Source: Chloroflexaceae bacterium (GTDB taxonomy: Bacteria > Chloroflexota > Chloroflexia > Chloroflexales > Chloroflexaceae). Taken from it: a DNA stretch of 19,367 nt. How positions within the stretch are numbered: position 1 is the stretch's first letter; every line of letters starts with the position of its first letter. This document shows positions 12,927 through 19,367 of the stretch, in pieces. The notes under the pieces were generated by a model. That model saw only the letters and a list, made by a program, of their open reading frames with translations. It did no database searches and was not told the origin of the DNA. The translations under genes and the position numbers were made by a program. The stretch lies in assembly GCA_026417815.1 (NCBI GenBank), contig JAOACN010000263.1, positions 1-19,367 on the forward strand, read 5' to 3'.

Positions 12927-14276
12927 CTACGCGTTTGCCGGGGCCACGTTGCCCGCCGCTTCGGCGGCGCGCCGCACGTCCACGAAGAGCAGCAGCGCAA
13001 ATCCCGCCACGAAGAAGATGATCAGCGAGATGATCGCGATGCGGTAGCTGTCGGTGAACTGGTAGGCCAGCCCGAAGAGAAACGGGGCCAGCCAGCTCGT
13101 GCCCCGCTCGCTCACCTCGTAGATGCCAAAGTACTCCGCTTCTTGCCCCTTCGGAATCATCAGCGAGAAGACCGAGCGGCTGATGGCCTGGCTGCCCCCC
13201 AGCACCAGGGCGATAATCGCCGCGAGCAGGAAAAACTGCGCCGGGACCCCCGCGGGCATAAAGTAACTGTAGATCACCACACCGCCCCAGATGATCAGGC
13301 TGAGCAGAATCGCGCGCTTCGAGCCGATGCCCTGCGCTACCCAGCCAAAGGCCAGGGCCCCGAAGAAGGCTACGAACTGCACCATCAGGATCGCCTGGAT
13401 GAGAATCCCCTGATCCAGGCCGAGTTCCTGCGCCCCGAACTGCGAGGCCAGGGCGATAACGGCCTGGATGCCGTCATTGTAGAGCAGGTAGGCCCCCAGG
13501 AACAGCAGCGTCTGGGGATAGTGGCGCATCTCGCCGAAGGTGTGGGCCAGTTGTTTGAAGCCAATCGTCAGGTAATGCTCTCCCGGGGGGATCCGTTTCA
13601 ACGGCTCGCGGCGGCGCAGGGGGAGCAGCGGAACGATAGTGAAGATGGCCCACCACATCCCCGCCGAGGCCAGACTGATCCGCACCGCCAGTTCGGTCGA
13701 GAGGCCCAGCGCCTCGCGGTTGCTGAACAACACCAGATTGGCCAGCAAGAGCAAGCCGCCGCCCAGGTAGCCCGTGGCCCAGCCGCGCGATGAGACGGCG
13801 TCGCGCCGGTCGGGGCTGGAGATTTCGGGCAGAAAGGCGTTGTAGAAGACGATGGACGCGCCAAAGGAGAGGTTGGCGATCAGGAACAACAGCCCGCCGA
13901 GGAAGTAGCGGTTGCCATCCAGGAAGTACATCAACATCGTGGCGACCGCGCCGATGTAGGCAAAGCTCGCCAGCATGCCCTTCTTGGCATGGGAGTAGTC
14001 GGCGATGGCGCCCAGGATGGGCAGGAAGAAGACCTGAAGCAGAACCGATAGCGAGACCATGTAGGGGAAGAACGAGCCAGCCGCGACGGGGATGCCAAGA
14101 GGATAGACCAGGCCGCGCTCGTCGGCGGCGGCCTCGGCGATAGAGGTAAGAAACGGCCCGAGAAAGACAGTGACGACAGTGGTCGAAAAGGCCGAGTTGG
14201 CCCAGTCGTAGAAGTACCAGCCGACCAGTTCACGACGATCGTCAATCGGTGGCGCGGCCGCGGTCGGGGCGGTCAT
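12927..14276 (-). CDS. UMF1-family MFS transporter (Atg22-like)
   Basis: Integral membrane protein of 449 aa with about 11-12 hydrophobic segments, predicted to move an unknown small solute across the cytoplasmic membrane. It fits the UMF1/Atg22-like branch of the major facilitator superfamily. The N-terminal signature GWYFYDWANSAFSTTVVTVFLGPF (residues 19-42) is the family hallmark, followed by LPILGAIADYSHAKKGML (MFS loop 2-3 motif), FYNAFLPEISSPDRRDAVSSRGWATGYLGGG, and GGSQAISRSVFSLMIPKGQEAEYFGIYEVSERGTSWLAPF. Yeast Atg22 exports amino acids from the vacuole, but bacterial substrates are unknown. AAGGAG seven bases before the ATG supports the start. Its start is 33 bp downstream of the CPBP-like gene, so they probably form an operon. 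The 3' end converges closely (17 bp) on the two-component operon. Confidence 0.92.
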   Translation of the reverse strand: MTAPTAAAPPIDDRRELVGWYFYDWANSAFSTTVVTVFLGPFLTSIAEAAADERGLVYPLGIPVAAGSFFPYMVSLSVLLQVFFLPILGAIADYSHAKKGMLASFAYIGAVATMLMYFLDGNRYFLGGLLFLIANLSFGASIVFYNAFLPEISSPDRRDAVSSRGWATGYLGGGLLLLANLVLFSNREALGLSTELAVRISLASAGMWWAIFTIVPLLPLRRREPLKRIPPGEHYLTIGFKQLAHTFGEMRHYPQTLLFLGAYLLYNDGIQAVIALASQFGAQELGLDQGILIQAILMVQFVAFFGALAFGWVAQGIGSKRAILLSLIIWGGVVIYSYFMPAGVPAQFFLLAAIIALVLGGSQAISRSVFSLMIPKGQEAEYFGIYEVSERGTSWLAPFLFGLAYQFTDSYRIAIISLIIFFVAGFALLLFVDVRRAAEAAGNVAPANA

Positions 14277-14309
14277 GCAGGGTCTCCTTCTCTCCTCACA
14301 GGTGCGGGT

Positions 14310-15326
14310 TCAGACCAGGCTTACCCCCAGCACCACCAGCCCGCTGGTGAGGGCCGCGGCGGTGAGCTTGCCGGTGCGGATGTAGCTCCAGCCGGCGGCA
14401 AGTCCGGCGATGCCCCCGGCGATCGGCCCCAGCGGCCACCCGCCTGGCGCGATGCCGGCCAGCGCCGAAAGGGCCGTGGCCGCGCCGAGGGCCAGCCACG
14501 GCGCGCGGGGGCCGGCGCGGCCCGCCAGGGCCCGGGCCAGGCCGTTCTGCGCGCCGCCGCGCAGGAGCAGTTCGGCAGGCAGCGCCACGAAGAAGTAACT
14601 GTTAATAATTGACATAATGAACGAACCAGCGCCGGGCAGGCCGCTGGCGGGCCGGATCCCATCCAGCAGCGTATTGGCCCCCAGGGCCGCGACGGTGGCC
14701 AGCAGACCCGCGGCCAGGGCGTCGCGCAGCTCGCGCCCGCTAAGGTGCCAGGTGAAGCCCAGCCCGGGCCAACCTCGCGCTGCGAAGAGGATCAGGAGCA
14801 GGGGCGCCAGGGCCAGGGAAAAGAAGCCTACCAGCCCGCCCTGCTGCGGCAGGGTGAGCCGTGGAACCAGTTGCAGGCCCAGGGCCAGGCCGAGGTAGGT
14901 CAGCGCCACGGCGTCGGCGAGGGCGGGTTGCCGGCGCTCGCGGGCCAGGCCGAAGGCCAGGGCCGGCACCACGGTGAAGAGGATCGCCGAGAGCAGCCCC
15001 ACGGCGGTCAGTTCACGCACCGCGAGGGCGTAGGCCGCGTAGAGGGTAGGCGCCACCGCCAGCAGCGCGGCCAGGGCGCGCCGGTCGCGCCGCACCACCC
15101 GGCCCAGCCCGTCGTACAGTGCCGCGCAGCCGGGCAGGGTCAGCCCCAGGGCCAGGAAACTGAAGGTGGTCAGGCTGCCCCAACGCTCGGCGGGAGGCAT
15201 GGGGGTGGCGAACACGTGCAACGCGAAGCCCCCAACCAGCAGCAGCGCGGCGACGATGGCGGCGAGCAGTCCTTCGGGCAGCCCGAACATGTCGGTAGGA
15301 TGAGAATGGTCCTGTTCGCGAGCCAA
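14310..15326 (-). CDS. CPBP-like membrane protein lacking protease residues
   Basis: Membrane protein of 338 aa with about eight to nine hydrophobic segments. The C-terminal third (about 195-338) has the layout of the CPBP (CAAX protease/bacteriocin-processing) domain: PAELLLRGGAQNGL at 250-263 sits where the EExxxR motif should be, and GWSYIRTGKLTAAAL (312-326) matches the usual 'YxRTGSLWAPIL'. The first Glu of EExxxR is Ala251, there is no His in the second motif (ALSALAGIAPGG), and the third His is replaced by Ser328. It is therefore unlikely to be an active protease. Start: TTG at 15326 is supported by ACAGGAG about nine bases upstream; the ATG at 15290 (MFGLPEGL) lacks such a site but is possible. 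Likely co-transcribed with the UMF1 transporter. Confidence 0.75.
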   Translation of the reverse strand: MAREQDHSHPTDMFGLPEGLLAAIVAALLLVGGFALHVFATPMPPAERWGSLTTFSFLALGLTLPGCAALYDGLGRVVRRDRRALAALLAVAPTLYAAYALAVRELTAVGLLSAILFTVVPALAFGLARERRQPALADAVALTYLGLALGLQLVPRLTLPQQGGLVGFFSLALAPLLLILFAARGWPGLGFTWHLSGRELRDALAAGLLATVAALGANTLLDGIRPASGLPGAGSFIMSIINSYFFVALPAELLLRGGAQNGLARALAGRAGPRAPWLALGAATALSALAGIAPGGWPLGPIAGGIAGLAAGWSYIRTGKLTAAALTSGLVVLGVSLV

Positions 15327-15472
15327 GCGGTGGCGCTCCTGTCTGAATAACGGCGCTGCGTCAGGGCGGGGGTGCGGGGCCGCGGGTCCCGCAACACTTC
15401 TCTTTCCGGTGCGGCGCGGCCCCTCCGAGCCTCCCCGACAAGTGGGGGGCGTTGCAGCACTGTCGGCGAGTG

Positions 15473-15481
15473 ATTATAACA
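15473..15481 (-). promoter_or_regulatory. Extended -10 promoter overlapping the M16 stop codon
   Basis: Read on the minus strand this is TGT-TATAAT, a consensus extended -10. It covers the last codons and TAA stop (15474-15476) of the M16 peptidase gene. It would drive the CPBP-like and transporter genes with a leader of about 140 nt, which contains CCGACA/TGTCGG complementary segments. No -35 is evident. Confidence 0.5.
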
Positions 15482-18389
15482 CCGGTACCGGCTGCAACAG
15501 ACCCGGGCGTTCGCGATTGGCGGCCGCGATGGCCTCGGCCGAACCCAGGACCGCGATGGCGCCGTGGGTGCTGGCGGCTTCCGCCGCGTCGGCGAAGGCG
15601 CGGAAGTCGGCGGCGGTGGCGTCGAGGATCTGCTCGCGGATGCTCTGGCGGTACTCATCGCTGACGCCGGTCAGGTGGCGCACCAGGGCGGTGTAGCCCC
15701 GCGCGTCGGGCAACTGGTAGGCGTCGAGGTCGCCGATGGTGCCGATGATGCTGCGTTCGACCGTCAGCCGATCCAGTTCCACGCTCCGCAGGAAAGCGGC
15801 CGTGCCGTCGTAGACCTCCAGGGTCCGCAGCAGGTGGGGATCGCGGTACGAGGTCCAGGCAAAAATACCGGTGCTACGGTCGTAACTGCTGCCGGCGCCG
15901 TAGGCGCCGCCCTGCACGCGGATCTTTTCCAGCAGGTAGGCGTTGTAGAGAAAGCGGGTGACCGCGCTCGCCGCCCCGCCGACGTTGACGCCCAGGGCCT
16001 TGAGATTGGCGCCCTTGGCCACATAGTTGACCTGGGCGGGGATGATCAGGCCCTCGTTCGGGCCGGGCTCGGCCACGCGCCAGGTGGCAGGCGTGTAGGG
16101 CGCGGCGGGCAACTCGGCGAGAAAGTCGTCGAGGGCCGGCTCGATGGCGTTGAAGCCGCGCCGATCCACCGTCACGTTGGCGATGAGGGCCGCGCGATTG
16201 ACCAGGTGGCGACGCAGGGCCTCGAGTTGCGTCAGGACGCCGGGCCAGTCATCGGCGACGCGGCGCTCCAGCTCGCGCACGAAAAACAGTCCGCTAATGC
16301 CGCTCATCTGCTCATCGGCCCAGTCAGCGGGGTCGAGGCGCGCCGCCAGGCGCTTGCGGGCGTAGGCATTGCCGCTGGGGACCAGCGATGACTCGCGCCC
16401 GGCCTTGGCGCGGGTGACGATCTGGCGGAAACGCTCCTGGTCATCCAGGCGCGCCTCGAGCAGGATGTCGCGGATAATCGCCAGCATGGCCCCGGTCCGG
16501 TCGAGGGTGCTCTTGCCGCGCACCAGCAACTGGCCCACCGGCTCGCCGGTGATCACATGGGTGGCGGTGATGGCCGAGGCGCCGATGCCGCCGGTCTCGC
16601 GGCCGATGCGCTGCACCAGACGCACGAAATCTTCCTTTGTGGTGCCCATCTCGGTGAGGGCGCGGGCAAAGAGGGGCACGAAGGGCAGCAAGTCGGGCGG
16701 TAGCGCCCGCAGGTCGAAGGCCAGGTCGAGGTACACCACCCCGTTGGTAAAGAGGTCGTGGAAGAGCAACGGCGCGCCACCCACGCGCAGTTCGTCGGTG
16801 GGAATGGTCTTGCCGTGGCGGTCGAGGTCGGCGATGGTCAGGGTGGGGATGCGGGCGAGATCCTCGGGGCGGTCGGGTTCCTCCTGGCGCCGGCGCAGTT
16901 CGGCCGTCTCCACCACCAGGCGTTCGAGATCAGCCTCGCTCATCGCGGCGCGGGCGGCTTCGAGGCGGGCGCGCTCCGCGGCGGCGTCCCGCTCGGCCTG
17001 GGCGGGGTCGGGGCGCAGCACCACACGCACGCGGTGGGGATTATCGAGCAACGTCTCGCGGATGAGGCGTTCGAAGATCGGCTCGCCGCGGGCCACGGCG
17101 GCCTTGATCGCCTCCAGGGGCGCCTCGAAGCGCAGCGCGGCGAGGGGATCGCCGTCGTAGAGCCAGGTGTGCAGGGCGCGGAGCATCAGGCTCAGGCCGC
17201 GGGGGAAGGCGCCGGTGTTGTTCTCGCGGAGGGCGAACTCGACCGTGTTCAGGGCCGCGGCCACCTGCTCGGGGTCGATGCCCTCCGTGGCCAGGCGCTC
17301 GAGGGTGTGGAGGGCCAGTTCCTCGACCTTTGCCGCATCGGCGGGGTCAATCCCCTTCAGACCCACCGAGAAGGTGTGCTGGCGCAACCCATCGTAGTAG
17401 CCGCTGCCGGTGAGACTCTCGCCCAGGCGCGAGTCCATCAGCGCCTTGTAGAGCGGGGCGGCGGGGGTGCCGACCAGGATGTAGCTCAGCACATCCAGGG
17501 CCAGCACGCGGGTCATGTCGCTCGTCTCGCCGAGCATCCAGCTCACGGTAACCATGCCCTTCTTGCCGCTCTCCTCACTCGGGGCGGCGTAGGTCTGCTC
17601 GACGATGCGGGGGGCCTCGAAGCGCGGTTGCAGGCCGATCTGCGAGGGGCTCTCCAGCGGCTCGAACTGGCTCAGGTAGGCGTCGAGCACCCGCAGGCGG
17701 CGCTCGGGGTCGTCGTCGCCGTAGAAGAAGATGCGCGCGTTGGAGGGATGGTAGAGGGTTTCGTGGAAGCGTTTGAACTGCTCGTAGGTAAGGTCAGGAA
17801 TGTACCTCGGATCGCCGCCCGAGGAGACGCCGTAGGTCGTATCGGGGAAGAGGGCCTGCTGGCTGTAGCGGTAGAGCAGACTATCGGGCGACGAATAGGC
17901 GCCCTTCATCTCGTTGTACACCACCCCCTGAAAGACCAGGGGGGCGTCTTTCCCGGCCAGTTCGTAGCGCCAGCCCTCCTGCTTCAGCACCTCGGGCGTC
18001 AGACGCGGAAAGAAGACCGCGTCGAGGTACACGTCAACCAGGTTGTAGAAATCGGTCATATTGGTGGACGCGACCGGATAGACGGTCTTGTCCGGGTAGG
18101 TCATGGCGTTGAGGAAGGTTTTGACCGAACTCTTGACCAGTTCAAAGAAAGGTTTTTTGACCGGGTACTTGCGCGAGCCGCAGAGCACGCAGTGTTCGAG
18201 GATATGGGCGATGCCGGTGCTGTCGGCCGGGGGGGTGCGAAAGGTGATGCCAAAGCTCTTATTCTCATCGTCATTTTCAAGCGAGAGGAGTTGGGCGCCG
18301 GTTTTGGCGTGGCGGTACAGCCGCGCGCGGGTGTTCAATTCGGCGATGTACTCATCGCGCAGCAATTCAAAGCCATAGGTGAGGGTCAT
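15474..18389 (-). CDS. M16C zinc metallopeptidase (PreP/Cym1-like)
   Basis: Peptide-degrading metalloprotease of 971 aa, the usual M16C length. No signal peptide, so probably cytosolic, where such enzymes clear short unfolded peptides. Inverted zinc motif HILEH (His62, catalytic Glu65, His66) with third ligand Glu160 in GVVYNEMKGAYSSP; the 98-residue spacing is close to plant PreP. The C-terminal half carries the Arg-Tyr pair in RVQGGAYGAGSSYD, six residues apart as in PreP, needed to bind substrate in the closed chamber. The two M16 halves are joined by a helical hinge rich in Glu and Arg (about 480-540). Start: the ATG at 18389 (MTLTYGFELL) fits the family; the open frame to 18521 adds 44 residues with no similarity. 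The ribosome binding site is weak. A probable promoter lies at 18489-18497. Confidence 0.93.
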   Translation of the reverse strand: MTLTYGFELLRDEYIAELNTRARLYRHAKTGAQLLSLENDDENKSFGITFRTPPADSTGIAHILEHCVLCGSRKYPVKKPFFELVKSSVKTFLNAMTYPDKTVYPVASTNMTDFYNLVDVYLDAVFFPRLTPEVLKQEGWRYELAGKDAPLVFQGVVYNEMKGAYSSPDSLLYRYSQQALFPDTTYGVSSGGDPRYIPDLTYEQFKRFHETLYHPSNARIFFYGDDDPERRLRVLDAYLSQFEPLESPSQIGLQPRFEAPRIVEQTYAAPSEESGKKGMVTVSWMLGETSDMTRVLALDVLSYILVGTPAAPLYKALMDSRLGESLTGSGYYDGLRQHTFSVGLKGIDPADAAKVEELALHTLERLATEGIDPEQVAAALNTVEFALRENNTGAFPRGLSLMLRALHTWLYDGDPLAALRFEAPLEAIKAAVARGEPIFERLIRETLLDNPHRVRVVLRPDPAQAERDAAAERARLEAARAAMSEADLERLVVETAELRRRQEEPDRPEDLARIPTLTIADLDRHGKTIPTDELRVGGAPLLFHDLFTNGVVYLDLAFDLRALPPDLLPFVPLFARALTEMGTTKEDFVRLVQRIGRETGGIGASAITATHVITGEPVGQLLVRGKSTLDRTGAMLAIIRDILLEARLDDQERFRQIVTRAKAGRESSLVPSGNAYARKRLAARLDPADWADEQMSGISGLFFVRELERRVADDWPGVLTQLEALRRHLVNRAALIANVTVDRRGFNAIEPALDDFLAELPAAPYTPATWRVAEPGPNEGLIIPAQVNYVAKGANLKALGVNVGGAASAVTRFLYNAYLLEKIRVQGGAYGAGSSYDRSTGIFAWTSYRDPHLLRTLEVYDGTAAFLRSVELDRLTVERSIIGTIGDLDAYQLPDARGYTALVRHLTGVSDEYRQSIREQILDATAADFRAFADAAEAASTHGAIAVLGSAEAIAAANRERPGLLQPVPVL

Positions 18390-18662
18390 GGGCGTGCTCG
18401 CTTTCGCTGGGCAGGAATAGAGACCGATCGTAGAGCGCGCCGCCTGGCGGTTGCGCCGGACGCGCGACGGATCTGGTCTAACCCTTGTATTGTACCAGAC
18501 GGTCATACGCTTGGCGCACAACGCCCGATGAAAACCGGCCCCCGTACGGCCGCAGCGCGCTTCGGCCTACCGCCTATGTTCACCTCAGGTATCCGTGTGA
18601 GAGGGGCATGCTCAGCACCCGGGGCCGGTGCAAAGTCTGCCGCCAGCGGGGGAATGGGGGGC
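18390..18662. other. Upstream region of the M16 gene
   Basis: Apart from the promoter at 18489-18497, I see no gene, RNA or convincing repeat in this stretch. GAATGGGGGG at 18652-18661 is one of two direct repeats flanking the MITE-like element. Confidence 0.5.
18489..18497 (-). promoter_or_regulatory. Extended -10 promoter for the M16 peptidase gene
   Basis: TGG-TACAAT on the minus strand, within a 12-mer (TGGTACAATACA) identical to that at the tgt promoter. The predicted leader is about 90 nt. No convincing -35. Confidence 0.5.
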
Positions 18663-18843
18663 TCTCAGGTGTAGGGTTTTTCGAGCGAGAAGGGGTTTTC
18701 GGCATTCCAATGCGCTTCCGATCCTCACCCCCCTACCCCCCTACCCCCCTCACCACCTATGGGGGAGAGGGGGAGTTGGGCGTCCCAATGCCCCAGATCG
18801 CGAATGTGACGCGAGGATGTGCCGGAAAACCCTACACCTGAGA
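18663..18843. mobile_element. 181-bp MITE-like element with 18-bp terminal inverted repeats
   Basis: TCTCAGGTGTAGGGTTTT (18663-18680) is repeated perfectly in inverted orientation at 18826-18843. One base outside each end lies the 10-mer GAATGGGGGG in direct orientation (18652-18661 and 18845-18854), consistent with a target duplication. The interior encodes no protein and holds a C-rich run of three CCCCCC tracts separated by TA (18728-18749), then CACCACCTATGGGGGAGAGG. That part resembles the GC-rich palindrome at 2737-2815. Probably a non-autonomous element. Confidence 0.6.
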
Positions 18844-18945
18844 AGAATGGGGGGGCGTAGCCGCCGGAACCAACCAAAAACCCGGAGTGTGTGGACACGC
18901 CCCGGAGACGAGGCGTTCCCGCCGGCGCTCCTTCGGAGAGAGAGG

Positions 18946-18970
18946 GCCGGGGAAACCCGGTTTCCCCGGC
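18946..18970. terminator. Perfect 11-bp hairpin downstream of the last gene
   Basis: GCCGGGGAAAC-CCG-GTTTCCCCGGC is a perfect 11-bp stem with a three-base loop, 26 bases past the stop of the minus-strand gene at 18997. Probably its terminator; on that strand it is followed by CCTCTCTC, not a T run. Confidence 0.6.
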
Positions 18971-18996
18971 GAAGCGTCAGGATGTTCCTGTGAGGA

Positions 18997-19367
18997 TTAT
19001 GCCGCTCCAGAGCCTTCGGCATCGGCGCCGAGGGCCGCGGCAATCTCCGCGAGGATGGCGCGTTCGCGTTCATTGACCCGTTGGCCGCCCATACCCATGA
19101 AACCGCCCTCGATAGCGGCGCGGGCCACCTCCTGGCCGAGGTCAATCAGCCATTCGCGCACCTCGGCGGTTACCTCGGGCGGGGCCTTGCGCGCGAGGAG
19201 CTCGCCGGCCGCGCGGCAGGCGGCCACGGCGCGGGCGGGGTCACGCCCCAGGGCGAAGATGTCAACCTGTTGGACGGCGGGGTCGTCGGCGCTTTTGCCG
19301 ATGTAGGCGTTGAAGCGGTCACGGAGGGTGACCAGCATGGCGGCGATGAGGGGATTGGAGCGGCGGG
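18997..19367 (-). CDS. Unrecognised protein, C-terminal part (5'-partial)
   Basis: The frame is open to the window edge, so at least 122 residues of a longer protein are visible (an internal ATG lies at 19338). The sequence is helical and Ala/Glu/Arg-rich: SNPLIAAMLVTLRDRF, then DIFALGRDPARAVAACRAAGELLARKAP, then VREWLIDLGQEVARAAIEGGFMGMGGQRVNERERAILAEIAAALG. No membrane segment, signal peptide or catalytic motif is evident. The Gly/Met-rich loop GGFMGMGG followed by an acidic helix looks conserved in style, but I do not recognise the family. Confidence 0.75.
   Translation of the reverse strand, partial: RRSNPLIAAMLVTLRDRFNAYIGKSADDPAVQQVDIFALGRDPARAVAACRAAGELLARKAPPEVTAEVREWLIDLGQEVARAAIEGGFMGMGGQRVNERERAILAEIAAALGADAEGSGAA

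Noticed and set aside
16758..18674. 638-codon open frame on the plus strand opposite the M16 gene
   Set aside because: It is the antisense shadow of a clearly conserved metallopeptidase; its translation has no recognisable domain and its composition reflects the high GC of the opposite strand.

Overview
The window reads as ordinary chromosomal DNA from a GC-rich Chloroflexota bacterium, most likely a Chloroflexia member (Roseiflexus/Chloroflexus-like). This is inferred from gene content and style: secreted proteins with the tail and repeat types common in that phylum, the protein families present, and many short palindromic repeats between genes. No rRNA, tRNA, CRISPR array, transposase or phage gene is visible. 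Both ends cut a gene.

Layout. 1-1385 (+): 3' part of an NADP-type isocitrate dehydrogenase fused to a C-terminal CBS-domain pair. It converges on tgt (tRNA-guanine transglycosylase, 1434-2639, -) across a 23-bp inverted repeat. 2853-5276 (-): secreted seven-bladed FG-GAP beta-propeller protein with its own promoter. 5277-5911: a repeat-rich gap. 5912-7147 (+): DUF445 (YjiN-like) membrane protein, converging on lysA (diaminopimelate decarboxylase, 7197-8507, -). Upstream of lysA on the same strand is an HD-domain phosphohydrolase (8644-9279). 9629-11194 (+): secreted glycosidase-like (GH99/WbsX-like) protein with two C-terminal surface-type repeats, ending in a perfect terminator hairpin.

11335-12909 (+): a compact three-gene operon with overlapping start and stop codons. 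It encodes a soluble NarL-type histidine kinase without a sensor domain, its LuxR-family response regulator, and an 86-aa single-pass membrane protein. 12927-15326 (-): a UMF1-family MFS transporter preceded by a CPBP-like membrane protein that lacks the protease residues. Their probable extended -10 promoter overlaps the stop codon of the next gene upstream, a full-length M16C (PreP-like) zinc peptidase (15474-18389, -). 18390-18996: a gap holding a MITE-like element with 18-bp terminal inverted repeats and flanking 10-bp direct repeats. 18997-19367 (-): 3' end of an unrecognised gene.

The genes do not form one pathway; the window is mostly housekeeping metabolism (TCA cycle, queuosine tRNA modification, lysine synthesis, peptide turnover) with surface and signalling functions between. 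The most notable items are the isocitrate dehydrogenase-CBS fusion, the kinase/regulator/small membrane protein operon, the degenerate CPBP protein paired with a transporter, the glycosidase with tandem surface repeats, and several non-autonomous repeat elements between genes. No clearly new defence or mobile system was found.
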